A DNA stretch of 64,000 bases from Lutibacter sp. (GTDB taxonomy: Bacteria > Bacteroidota > Bacteroidia > Flavobacteriales > Flavobacteriaceae): NCBI GenBank assembly GCA_030694935.1, contig JAUYUA010000092.1, forward strand, positions 1-64,000. Direction: 5' to 3'. Within the stretch, counting starts at the first letter, position 1. Each line of letters starts with the position of its first letter. Of the stretch, positions 11,254 through 20,360 are shown piece after piece. Under the pieces are notes generated by a model, which was not told the DNA's origin, searched no databases, and saw only the letters and a program-made list of their open reading frames with translations. The position numbers and the translations under genes were made by a program.

Positions 11254-11450
11254 TTTTTTCTACGCTTTATTATTTTAGGCTTTTCCAACTTCCGACTTCC
11301 GTCTTCCGTCTTCGGACTTTTTAACTGTTCAGGCGTTTAACTGTTTATTTGTAGTTTAATTCCTAATGTTTAGTCTAAATTCTCTCTTATTTCTAATTGG
11401 CAAATTTTTCATTCCAATTATTAATTCCCCCTTTGGGGGTTAGGGGGCCT

Positions 11451-12272
11451 TTAACTCAATCCCACATCCAAAGTCATCATAATTATAAATCCGGCTATAA
11501 ATCCTAAGGTTGCGATATCGGTATATTTGTCTCTTTGCGTTTCTGGAATTACTTCTTCAACCACCACAAATATCATGGCACCGGCGGCAAAAGCCAAGGC
11601 GTAAGGTAAAATTGGCTGAAAAGTCATTACGGCCCAAGCACCGATTACTGCCGCAATAGGTTCAACCATTGCGGATGATTGTCCGTACATAAAACTTTTC
11701 GTTTTACTAAAGCCTTGTCTCCTTAATGGCATAGAAACCGCAAATCCTTCCGGGAAGTTTTGCAATCCAATTCCAATAGCGAGTGCAACAGCCCCGCCAA
11801 TGGTTGCGCCATCAAAACCGGCCGCAACGCCGCCAAATAATACGCCTATTGCCAATCCTTCAGGAATATTGTGCAAGGTGATGGCAAGTACCAATAAAGT
11901 GGTTTTGTGCAAAGGTGTTTTTACGCCTTCCTTTTCTGTTTCTTTAAAGTTGATGTGTAAATGGGGCAAAACTTTGTCCAATCCAAACAAAAACAAAGCG
12001 CCCAATCCAAAGCCCACAACTGCCGGAATCACTTTTACAAATCCTTCGCCCGGACTCATTTCTATGCCCGGCGCCAACAAGCTCCAAAAGCTGGCAGCAA
12101 CCATAACGCCTCCTGTAAATCCCAGCATTCCGTCAAATAGGGCACGGTTCATTCCTTTGAATAAAAAAACCAACGATGCGCCTAAGGCCGTTAATGCCCA
12201 TGTGAATAATGTGGCATAAAATGCAGCTAAAATAGGATCGATACTTTTAAAATAGTCAATAATTTGTACCAT
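11451..12272 (-). CDS. ZIP family metal transporter
   Basis: Multi-TM protein with HNIPEGLAIGVLFG and LQNFPEGFAVSMPLRRQG ZIP signatures. Confidence 0.93.
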   Translation of the reverse strand: MVQIIDYFKSIDPILAAFYATLFTWALTALGASLVFLFKGMNRALFDGMLGFTGGVMVAASFWSLLAPGIEMSPGEGFVKVIPAVVGFGLGALFLFGLDKVLPHLHINFKETEKEGVKTPLHKTTLLVLAITLHNIPEGLAIGVLFGGVAAGFDGATIGGAVALAIGIGLQNFPEGFAVSMPLRRQGFSKTKSFMYGQSSAMVEPIAAVIGAWAVMTFQPILPYALAFAAGAMIFVVVEEVIPETQRDKYTDIATLGFIAGFIIMMTLDVGLS

Positions 12273-12275
12273 ATT

Positions 12276-12935
12276 TTATAAATTTTTTACGAATATATTT
12301 TTTGAAATTTGATTTGATATTGAAATTGAACCGATTGTTGTTTCTACAAGCATCGAATTGTCAAACGGTTCTTTTGAAATTACTTTTAAGGTGTTTCCCA
12401 ATTGAATTTGCAGCTTGTCCAAAAATTTTAAAAAGGGATCCGAAGAATCTTTAATGCCAATAACAACGCAAGACTTTCCTGTTTCTACGGATGATAGCAT
12501 CGTGTCATTATGATGCTTAATGTTACCTTCCTTATCTGGAACTGGGTCTCCGTGCGGATCGTGCGTGGGGAATTCCAAAAATATTTCTAATTTGTCAATT
12601 AAAGTTTCAGACTTAATATGCTCCAATTGTTCGGCCAATTCATGAACTTCATCCCAATTATAATGAAGTTTATTCAGTAAAAAAACTTCCCACAATCGGT
12701 GTTTTCTAACAATTTCCACGGCAATTTTCTGGCCAATTTCTGTTAAGGAAACACCTTGATATTTTTTATAATGAACCAGGTCTTTTTCAGCCAATTTTTG
12801 AATCATATCCGTAACGGAAGACGCTTTTGTTTTTACGGCTTCTGAAATGAGCGTTGTGCTTACATTGTTGGAATTGGTGTATGTCAAGCTGTAAATGGCT
12901 TTTAAGTAATTTTCTTCTGTTTGGGATAACATCAT
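12276..12935 (-). CDS. DtxR/MntR family metal-dependent transcriptional regulator
   Basis: MMLSQTEENYLKAIYSLTY...VSTTLISEAVKTKASSVTDMIQKLAEKDLVHYKKYQGVSLTEIGQKIAVEIVRKHRLWEVFL. The longer ORF to 12977 overlaps a likely operator, so the internal Met is preferred as start. Confidence 0.92.
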   Translation of the reverse strand: MMLSQTEENYLKAIYSLTYTNSNNVSTTLISEAVKTKASSVTDMIQKLAEKDLVHYKKYQGVSLTEIGQKIAVEIVRKHRLWEVFLLNKLHYNWDEVHELAEQLEHIKSETLIDKLEIFLEFPTHDPHGDPVPDKEGNIKHHNDTMLSSVETGKSCVVIGIKDSSDPFLKFLDKLQIQLGNTLKVISKEPFDNSMLVETTIGSISISNQISKNIFVKNL

Positions 12936-12968
12936 CAAATTTATATTTAGACAAATATAATAAAATAA

Positions 12969-12984
12969 TTTAGACAAGCCTAAA
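12969..12984. promoter_or_regulatory. Candidate DtxR/MntR-family box upstream of the regulator-ZIP operon
   Basis: TTTAGACAAGCCTAAA near-perfect dyad. Confidence 0.5.
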
Positions 12985-13090
12985 AATATAAATAGATTTA
13001 CAAAAAAGTAAAAAATTAATGATTAAAAACTGTGGAGTCAAAGGCTTTTTTTAAAAAAGGCTATATACTGAAATTAACAGCAAACCATTG

Positions 13091-13225
13091 GTTCAATTGC
13101 CTTTGGTTTTAACCAAAGGTATGAGAAAGATAGGTTTTATTGGCTTTAGTCAAAACAAGAAATATTGGGCTAAAGCCATTTTTTATTCCATTTTAACCCG
13201 TTGACTAAAGTCAACGGCAATTAAT
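13091..13225. repeat. Cluster of GGCTTTAGTC/GACTAAAGTCAACGGCAATT-type palindromic repeats
   Basis: CAATTGCCTTTGGTTTTAACCAAAGG, GGCTTTAG...GGGCTAAAGCC, CCGTTGACTAAAGTCAACGG in an intergenic gap; similar words recur at 28501-28680. Confidence 0.75.
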
Positions 13226-13503
13226 AAAATTTTGCGAAAACCATAAATTATAGAATTTAGCCATATTGGTCAATGTTTTCCTTTCAAAAACATATTAAAA
13301 ATGCTGTGTATTTTAGAATTAAGCATTAGAAATAAAGCAACAACCTTATTTTAGGAGTTGAGACCAAATCACTTTTCATTTTTGTTATTGCGGAGCCGTC
13401 TTTTTTATTATTGCCGGAAACGAAATGTTTATGTAAATATAATTTTCGGTTTCACTTTAAAATAAATTTTAAACCTTTATTTTTGATTTTAAATATTGAA
13501 TTT

Positions 13504-14454
13504 ATGCATATTGTAATTTATGGAACGGGCGGTGTTGGCGGTTATTTCGGTGCGCGATTGGCTCAGGCCGGAAACAAGGTCACTTTTATTGCCCGCGGAA
13601 AACATTTGGAAGCCATTCAAAAAAACGGATTGAAGCTTAAAAGTCCAAAGGGAGATTATTTGGTTTTTCCCGCAAATGCAACAGCAAATATTGCTGAAAT
13701 TACCGATATCGATCTCATTTTAGTTTGTGTAAAAACGTGGCAACTGGAAGCGGCAGCCAAAGAAATTAATCAGGTTTTGAATAAAAGAACGACGGTTATT
13801 TCATTGTTGAACGGCGTAAATAATGCTGAAGTTTTAGCTGCGATTATTGATAAAAAACATGTTTTGGGCGGATTGTGTAAAGTGGTTAGTAAAATTGAAG
13901 ATTTTGGTATTATCAAACATATTTCTTTTGAACCCACCATTGTTTTTGGGGAACTGGACAATACAAAAACCGATCGCGCTATATTGCTGGAAAAAGTATT
14001 TTTAAATGCCGGCTTCACAACCAAATTGGCAGATGATATTCAAACAGAAATATGGTCCAAGTTTTTATTTATTTCAACTATTAGCGGTATCGGCGCTTTA
14101 ACCAGATCCCCTGTTGGAGAAATAATTGCATCGCCGCAACTCAAAAAAATGATGAGCCAAACTGCCGAAGAAATAGTGGCGGTGGCCAAAGCAAAAGGTG
14201 TTCATTTATCTAATAACCTTGTTGAACAGCAATTTAAAATTATAGAATCCCAACCGTACAACACAACTTCTTCACTTCAACGTGATATGATGGAAGGAAA
14301 ACCATCGGAATTGGAAGCGCAAACCGGCACCATTGTAAAAATGGGTACTGAATTGGGAATTCCGACTCCGGTTAATGCGTTTATTTATCATTGTTTGCTG
14401 CCGCAGGAGAAAAAGTCCCAAGTCCGAAGTCAGAAGACTGAAGACCGAAGTTGA
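13504..14454 (+). CDS. panE: 2-dehydropantoate 2-reductase
   Basis: MHIVIYGTGGVGGYFGARLAQAGNKVTFIARG Rossmann start and LNGVNNAEVL; the C-terminus runs into an intergenic-type repeat. Confidence 0.88.
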   Translation: MHIVIYGTGGVGGYFGARLAQAGNKVTFIARGKHLEAIQKNGLKLKSPKGDYLVFPANATANIAEITDIDLILVCVKTWQLEAAAKEINQVLNKRTTVISLLNGVNNAEVLAAIIDKKHVLGGLCKVVSKIEDFGIIKHISFEPTIVFGELDNTKTDRAILLEKVFLNAGFTTKLADDIQTEIWSKFLFISTISGIGALTRSPVGEIIASPQLKKMMSQTAEEIVAVAKAKGVHLSNNLVEQQFKIIESQPYNTTSSLQRDMMEGKPSELEAQTGTIVKMGTELGIPTPVNAFIYHCLLPQEKKSQVRSQKTEDRS

Positions 14455-14506
14455 AAAGACCAATATTTGAAGTTCCAGCCAAATAAAAATCAATATTATT
14501 TATTGA

Positions 14507-14526
14507 CAAGGGGTTTAAACCCCTTG
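14507..14526. repeat. 20-bp perfect palindrome
   Basis: CAAGGGGTTTAAACCCCTTG. Confidence 0.85.
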
Positions 14527-14571
14527 GAACGTTTCTCAATATACTTCCAATTATTTATTTTAATTCAATGC

Positions 14572-14706
14572 GTGTTAAGGATTGCAGCCCTTCGGCTCCG
14601 CTCAGGGTAAACTTATCCTTTTTTGTAATGAAATGGGAAAAAAGATTTAGTGAAAAGCCTGACCTGCCTGCCGGCAGGCAGGCCTGCCAGCTGGCGGGGA
14701 ACGCCC
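14572..14706. repeat. Composite intergenic repeat GCGTGTTAAGGATTGCAGC...GGGGAACGCCC, holding CTTCGGCTCCGCTCAGG and CCTGCCTGCCGGCAGGCAGG palindromic units
   Basis: Ends match the copy at 28724-28822; internal palindromes CCTGCCTGCCGGCAGGCAGG and CCAGCTGG. Confidence 0.7.
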
Positions 14707-14716
14707 AAAAAAACTA

Positions 14717-15631
14717 TTAAATTAAAGGTATTTTAGATTTCTTGCTGATCAAATAAACGCCCGCAACCACCAGCAAACAACTGAATATTTTGACAAAACC
14801 GATGTCTTGGGCATATTCGTCGAAATTTAAGACAAAAGCGTAAATGGCAACCATGATAAAACTGACCACGGGCTGCAAATAAATATAACTTCCGGTGACG
14901 GATGGCGCCACTTTGCTGAGTGCATAAATGTTAAACAGGTAGGTTAAAAAAGTGGTACCAAGCACCACAAATGCTATTGTTAGGTAAGTATGCGATGTAA
15001 ATGCGGCAAAATTGGTGCTTAACAAATCGCTAATGCCAATGGGAAACATAAACAGAAATCCGAATAAAAACGCCCAGCTCACAATGGTAATTGGGTTGTA
15101 TTTTTTCATCAATGGTTTTACCAAAACCAAATAAAATGCATAAGAACATGCGTTGATAAAAACAAATACATTTCCTAAAACCGAACTGGTTCCACCGGCT
15201 TTTTTTCCGTATAAAATTAAAATAACAGCGCCAATGGCACCAAGCGTAATGCCAATAAGTTTAATCAGCGTTATTCTTTCTTTCAGCATAAAAGCGCTAA
15301 AAACCAACACCAATACCGGAACTGCCGTGATTATAATGGACGCATCAATGGGTGATGTTAAACTTAAGCCGTTAAAGAAAAATAACTGATTGGAGGCAAC
15401 TCCCATCAATCCGCAGAGAATCAGCAAAGGAAAATCTTTTTTGTCGATTTTTTCTTTGATAAACGATTTGATCATCCAAAACAGCAATCCGGCGCCCAAA
15501 ATTCTTAAAAAAACAAATGCTGACGGCCCAATTTTATCGGGCATCACACCTTTGGCCACAATGTGGTTTATCCCATAAATAATGTTGGCGCCAAGCAAGG
15601 CTAAATGTGCTTTGTAATTGAATTTGTTCAA
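14717..15631 (-). CDS. EamA/DMT family transporter
   Basis: 10-TM protein with duplicated EamA domains (LLFWMIKSF..., APSVTGSYIYLQPVVSFIMVAIY). Confidence 0.9.
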   Translation of the reverse strand: MNKFNYKAHLALLGANIIYGINHIVAKGVMPDKIGPSAFVFLRILGAGLLFWMIKSFIKEKIDKKDFPLLILCGLMGVASNQLFFFNGLSLTSPIDASIIITAVPVLVLVFSAFMLKERITLIKLIGITLGAIGAVILILYGKKAGGTSSVLGNVFVFINACSYAFYLVLVKPLMKKYNPITIVSWAFLFGFLFMFPIGISDLLSTNFAAFTSHTYLTIAFVVLGTTFLTYLFNIYALSKVAPSVTGSYIYLQPVVSFIMVAIYAFVLNFDEYAQDIGFVKIFSCLLVVAGVYLISKKSKIPLI

Positions 15632-15799
15632 GATGTTTTTATTGAGTGAAAGTCGAAATTTACATATTTTGCAGAATATAAACTGATACTATTTAATCAT
15701 TTAATCCTATTTAAAATCCGAGGCGATTTATTCAAAACAAACATTTTACAGTTTTCTATATAAAACGTAACTTCGCATCTTTAGAAATGGAATCGCAGC

Positions 15800-18700
15800 A
15801 TGGAATATAATTTTAGAAAGATAGAAGCCGACTGGCAAAAGTATTGGGCGGAAAACCAAACGTTTAAATCCGAAAACAATTCAACCAAACCAAAATATTA
15901 CGTATTGGATATGTTTCCGTATCCGTCGGGTGCCGGTTTGCACGTGGGCCATCCGCTTGGTTACATCGCTTCCGATATTTATGCACGCTACAAACGCCAT
16001 AAAGGATTTAACGTTTTGCATCCGCAGGGTTATGATTCTTTCGGATTGCCGGCCGAGCAATATGCGATTCAAACGGGTCAGCATCCTGCAATTACCACCG
16101 AAGAAAATATCAAAACATACAGAAAACAATTGGATCAAATCGGATTTTCATTCGATTGGTCGCGTGAAGTGCGAACTTCCGATCCCAATTATTACAAATG
16201 GACCCAGTGGATTTTCATTCAATTGTTCAATTCCTGGTACCATAAAACAACTGATAAAGCGGAGGATATTTCAACATTAATTGCCATATTTTCTTCTGAA
16301 GGAAACAGCAAGGTAAAAGCCGCTTGCGATGATAATATTGAAGCATTTTCTGCGGATGAATGGAAAAATTTTTCCGAAGAAAAACAACAAAAAATATTAT
16401 TGCAATACCGATTGACTTTCTTGTCGGAAACCGAGGTAAACTGGTGTCCGGGATTGGGAACGGTTTTGGCAAACGATGAAATTGTGAACGGCGTTTCCGA
16501 ACGCGGCGGCCATCAGGTTATTCGTAAAAAAATGATGCAGTGGAGTATGCGAATCACCGCATACGCACAACGTTTGTTGGACGGAATGGCAAAAATAGAC
16601 TGGCCACAACCGCTAAAAGATATACAAACTTATTGGATTGGCAGAAGTGAAGGTGCGATGGTTTCTTTCAAAGTCCTATCCCCAGCCCCTACCGTGGCAG
16701 GTAAACTTTCCCAAGGAAAGGGAGTTAGAGATTCGGGTTACTTAACAGGAAATCAAGATATAGCACATTTATTGTTGGAGAAAGCAAAAGAAATGCGAGC
16801 AAATCCAACACCAGCTGAATCATTTCTTTGGGAACAACTGAAAAGCAAAAAATTAGACATAAAATTTAGGCAGCAGCATTTAATAGATGATTTTATTGTT
16901 GATTTTGTGTGTTTAACTAAACTGTTAATTATTGAGGTTGATGGAAAAATTCATGAATCTCAGATTGAAAAAGATCTTGAAAGAACTAAAATCCTTGAAA
17001 ATAAGGGATACAAAGTAATTCGATTTACAAATGAGGAAGTCATTGGGAATATTGATGGAGTTGTTTCAAAAATTATTGTAGAACTTGAAAAACGCCCAGC
17101 ACCTACCACGGCAGGTAAACTTTCCGAAGGAAAGCGAGCCAGCGAGAACAATGAAGTCCTTCCCTTGGGGAAGGATTTAGGATGGGACATTCCTGTTTTC
17201 ACCACACGTCCCGACACAATTTTCGGTGTAAGTTTTATGACTTTGGCACCTGAACATGATTTGGTGCCGATGATCACAACGCCTGAACAAAAAGTAGTAG
17301 TTGAAGCTTATATAAAATCCACCGCAAAACGCAGTGAATTGGAACGAATGGCCGATGTGAAAACCATTTCCGGCGTATTTACCGGCGCGTATGCCTTGCA
17401 TCCGTTTTCGGGAAAAAAGATTCCAATTTGGATTGGCGATTATGTGTTGGCTGGCTACGGAACTGGCGCTGTGATGGCAGTTCCTTGCGGCGACCAGCGC
17501 GATTATGATTTTGCAAAACATTTCAATCTTGAAATTCCGAATATTTTTGAAGGTGTCGATATTTCTGAAGGCGCTTATACCGACAAGGAAAATTCGGTAA
17601 TTGCAAATTCCGATTTTTTGAACGGATTGCCTTACAAAAAAGCATTGAAACGCATTATTGACGAAACTGAACAACTTGGTTTTGGTTACGGAAAAGTGAA
17701 TTTCCGCTTGCGCGATGCTGTTTTTAGCCGCCAGCGTTATTGGGGAGAACCATTTCCGGTGTATTACAAAAACGGTTTGCCGCAAATGATTGACGCAAAA
17801 TATTTGCCGATTGTGTTGCCCGAAGTTGAAAAATATTTGCCAACAGAAGACGGAAAACCGCCTTTGGGAAACGCCACAGTTTGGGCTTGGGACACAAAAA
17901 AGTCGGCAGTTGTCAGTAATCAGTTGATTGATCATAAAATGGTGTTTCCATTAGAATTAAACACAATGCCGGGTTGGGCTGGAAGTTCTTCTTATTTTAA
18001 CCGGTATATGGATCCGCACAATACAGAAGAATTTGTGAGCAGGGAAGCGGTTGAATATTGGCAGGATGTTGATTTGTATATCGGTGGCAGCGAACACGCA
18101 ACCGGACATTTATTGTACTCCCGTTTTTGGCAAAAATTCTTATTCGACAAAGGCATTGTTCCTGTTGATGAATATGCGAAAAAGCTAATTAACCAAGGTA
18201 TGATTACTGGGACGAGCGCTTTTGTTTACAGGTGGGAATTTGGCAAAGGAAACGGTTCGGATATGGCGAAGAAAACTATTTTTGTCAGTAAACCTATAAT
18301 GGAGAGAATTATTGCAGAAAGAAGCACTATTAAACATTCCAATAAGAGGTTAATAAAAGAGCAAGTTGATTTGTTGGGTGCTTGTGAGGTAAAGGATTCT
18401 TCAGCAAATGAATGGTCAAACTTTACGCCAATTCACGCTGATGTATCTTTGGTAAACGCTGCCGACGAATTGGATATTGAAGCTTTTAAAAATTGGCGGC
18501 CAGAAAATAAAGATGCTGAATTTATTTTAGAAGAGGGGAAATATATTGTGGGTCGCGAAGTCGAAAAAATGTCGAAATCCAAATACAATGTGGTAAATCC
18601 GGACCAGATTTGTGAGGAATACGGCGCCGACAGTTTGCGTATGTTCGAAATGTTTTTAGGTCCGCTGGAACAGTCGAAACCCTGGAAAACATCAGGAATT

Positions 18701-19246
18701 TCAGGCGTGCTTAGTTTTTTAAAGAAACTTTGGAAATTGTATATTGTTGATAATAAATTTTCTGTTTCAGAAGAAAATCCATCAAAAGAGGAGTTTAAAA
18801 TTTTGCATAAAACCATTAAAAAAGTGGAAGAAGACATTGATAATTTTTCTTTCAACACTTCGGTTTCCACCTTTATGATTGCGGTAAACGAATTAACCGC
18901 CTTAAAATGCAACAAACGGGCAATTTTAGAGCCGATGGCGATTTTAATGGAACCTTATGCGCCGCATATTGCAGAAGAATTGTGGAAAAACTTGGGTCAT
19001 GCAACTTCAGTTTCATCAGTTGATTTTCCGATTTTTGAACCAAAATATTTGGTTGAAAGCAGCAAGGAATATCCGGTTTCATTCAATGGCAAAATGCGTT
19101 TTAAAATTGAATTGCCCTTGGATTTAAGCGTAAAAGAAATAGAAGATGCGGTGATGGCCCACGAAAAAACTCAGGAACAATTGCAGGGGCGTGTGCCTAA
19201 TAAAGTGATTATTGTTCCGGGAAAAATTATAAATATTGTAGGGTAA
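15800..19246 (+). CDS. leuS: Leucine--tRNA ligase with an in-frame DUF559-containing insertion in the CP1 editing domain
   Basis: Full LeuRS: MFPYPSGAGLHVGHPLGYIASD, editing-domain TTRPDTIFG, DQRDYDFAKHF, KMSKSKYNVVNPDQI. 172 codons of insertion (16673-17188) between AMVSFK and IPVFTTRPDT. Confidence 0.97.
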   Translation: MEYNFRKIEADWQKYWAENQTFKSENNSTKPKYYVLDMFPYPSGAGLHVGHPLGYIASDIYARYKRHKGFNVLHPQGYDSFGLPAEQYAIQTGQHPAITTEENIKTYRKQLDQIGFSFDWSREVRTSDPNYYKWTQWIFIQLFNSWYHKTTDKAEDISTLIAIFSSEGNSKVKAACDDNIEAFSADEWKNFSEEKQQKILLQYRLTFLSETEVNWCPGLGTVLANDEIVNGVSERGGHQVIRKKMMQWSMRITAYAQRLLDGMAKIDWPQPLKDIQTYWIGRSEGAMVSFKVLSPAPTVAGKLSQGKGVRDSGYLTGNQDIAHLLLEKAKEMRANPTPAESFLWEQLKSKKLDIKFRQQHLIDDFIVDFVCLTKLLIIEVDGKIHESQIEKDLERTKILENKGYKVIRFTNEEVIGNIDGVVSKIIVELEKRPAPTTAGKLSEGKRASENNEVLPLGKDLGWDIPVFTTRPDTIFGVSFMTLAPEHDLVPMITTPEQKVVVEAYIKSTAKRSELERMADVKTISGVFTGAYALHPFSGKKIPIWIGDYVLAGYGTGAVMAVPCGDQRDYDFAKHFNLEIPNIFEGVDISEGAYTDKENSVIANSDFLNGLPYKKALKRIIDETEQLGFGYGKVNFRLRDAVFSRQRYWGEPFPVYYKNGLPQMIDAKYLPIVLPEVEKYLPTEDGKPPLGNATVWAWDTKKSAVVSNQLIDHKMVFPLELNTMPGWAGSSSYFNRYMDPHNTEEFVSREAVEYWQDVDLYIGGSEHATGHLLYSRFWQKFLFDKGIVPVDEYAKKLINQGMITGTSAFVYRWEFGKGNGSDMAKKTIFVSKPIMERIIAERSTIKHSNKRLIKEQVDLLGACEVKDSSANEWSNFTPIHADVSLVNAADELDIEAFKNWRPENKDAEFILEEGKYIVGREVEKMSKSKYNVVNPDQICEEYGADSLRMFEMFLGPLEQSKPWKTSGISGVLSFLKKLWKLYIVDNKFSVSEENPSKEEFKILHKTIKKVEEDIDNFSFNTSVSTFMIAVNELTALKCNKRAILEPMAILMEPYAPHIAEELWKNLGHATSVSSVDFPIFEPKYLVESSKEYPVSFNGKMRFKIELPLDLSVKEIEDAVMAHEKTQEQLQGRVPNKVIIVPGKIINIVG
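16673..17188 (+). mobile_element. Composite repeat element carrying a DUF559/Vsr-like endonuclease domain, inserted in leuS
   Basis: Starts GTCCTATCCCCAGCCC, ends GGATTTAGGATGGGAC (complementary ends). Encodes NPTPAESFLWEQLKSKKLDIKFRQQHLIDDFIVDFVCLTKLLIIEVDGKIH...GYKVIRFTNEEV. Flanked by direct repeats CCTACCRYGGCAGGTAAACTTTCCNAAGGAAAG. Confidence 0.85.
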
Positions 19247-19252
19247 AAATAA

Positions 19253-19510
19253 ATGATAGACAGCAACGAAATAATTGGGTTAATTGCCGGCGTTTTAACA
19301 ACGGCGGCTTTTGTGCCCCAGGTTTATAAAACCTGGAAATCTAAATCGGCCGAAAGTTTGTCGTTAACCATGTATTTGGTGTTTTTTGTCGGCATTATTT
19401 TATGGTTAATCTACGGAATCTCCATAAACAGTCTGGCGATGATTTTTGCAAATGCGGTCACGGGATTTTTGGCATTGTTACTCATTTTTTTCAAACTGCG
19501 ATATAAATAA
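19253..19510 (+). CDS. SemiSWEET family sugar transporter
   Basis: GLIAGVLTTAAFVPQVYKTWKSKSAESLSLTMYLVFFVGIILWLIYG, single PQ-loop/MtN3 repeat. Confidence 0.9.
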   Translation: MIDSNEIIGLIAGVLTTAAFVPQVYKTWKSKSAESLSLTMYLVFFVGIILWLIYGISINSLAMIFANAVTGFLALLLIFFKLRYK

Positions 19511-19512
19511 GA

Positions 19513-20274
19513 ATGAAATTCAAGAAAAATATCAATTATAATGCGCGTAAAATTCACCGCTATTTGGGTGTTTTTATGGGTGTGCAATTCTTTTTTTGGG
19601 CATTGGGCGGATTGTATTTCAGCTGGAACAATATGGATGATGTTCATGGGGAAACATTGTTGAAACAAGAAAAAAAGTACGTTGAGTTGGTTGATTTTTC
19701 TCAAATTCAAAAAGGAATAGACTCCTTAAAAACTTTCACAATAATTGATTCTGTTCACTCCGTTAAGTTGGTTGAAACATTAAAAAAATCATTCGCACAA
19801 TTCAGGTTTTTTGAAAACGGACAGTTAAAATCGCAATTAATTTCAACGGAAACAGGAAGTTTGCGACCAGAATTTACCGGACAGGAATGTTTGGAAATCG
19901 CAGAACAACAATTATTAGTGCCCATTCCAATTGGAAAAGCAAAATTTCTTCCAAAACATTCAACAGGAATGCATCATGAATATAGGGAAAAACCGCTTCC
20001 GGCGTTTGCTTTTACTTTGAACCATCCATCAAAAACAACCATCTATGTTTCTACGGAATCGGGTGAAATTACAAGTGTGAGAAACAACAATTGGCGGCGA
20101 TTCGATTTTTTATGGATGCTTCACACGATGGATTATCAATCCAGAGACCATATTACCAATTGGGTGCTTCGTATTTTTTCGGCACTGGGGATTGTCACTA
20201 TTTTATCAGGATTTTTTCTGTTTTACCTTACTTCATCATCAATAAAAAAAATCAGAAAGAGAAAAAAGCAATAA
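19513..20274 (+). CDS. PepSY-associated TM domain protein
   Basis: ARKIHRYLGVFMGVQFFFWALGGLYFSW and LWMLHTMDYQSRDHITNWVLRIFSALGIVTILSGFFLFY. Confidence 0.8.
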   Translation: MKFKKNINYNARKIHRYLGVFMGVQFFFWALGGLYFSWNNMDDVHGETLLKQEKKYVELVDFSQIQKGIDSLKTFTIIDSVHSVKLVETLKKSFAQFRFFENGQLKSQLISTETGSLRPEFTGQECLEIAEQQLLVPIPIGKAKFLPKHSTGMHHEYREKPLPAFAFTLNHPSKTTIYVSTESGEITSVRNNNWRRFDFLWMLHTMDYQSRDHITNWVLRIFSALGIVTILSGFFLFYLTSSSIKKIRKRKKQ

Positions 20275-20360
20275 ATTCCTTTGAACCAGAAAACTTTACG
20301 GTATGTTTATTGTTGTTATCCAACAAATTAATTAGGTATATTTACTTCAAATTTTGGCCT

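Noticed and set aside
16673-17188. Intein in LeuRS
   Set aside because: No intein N-terminal Cys/Ser block or C-terminal HN motif at the boundaries; the insert has a DUF559-type nuclease rather than a LAGLIDADG/HNH domain, and the ends match a DNA repeat also present without cargo in ileS.
17177-17935. 252-aa minus-strand ORF inside leuS
   Set aside because: Antisense to a strongly conserved LeuRS region; composition (Phe/Ile/Cys/Arg rich) is typical of a shadow ORF.
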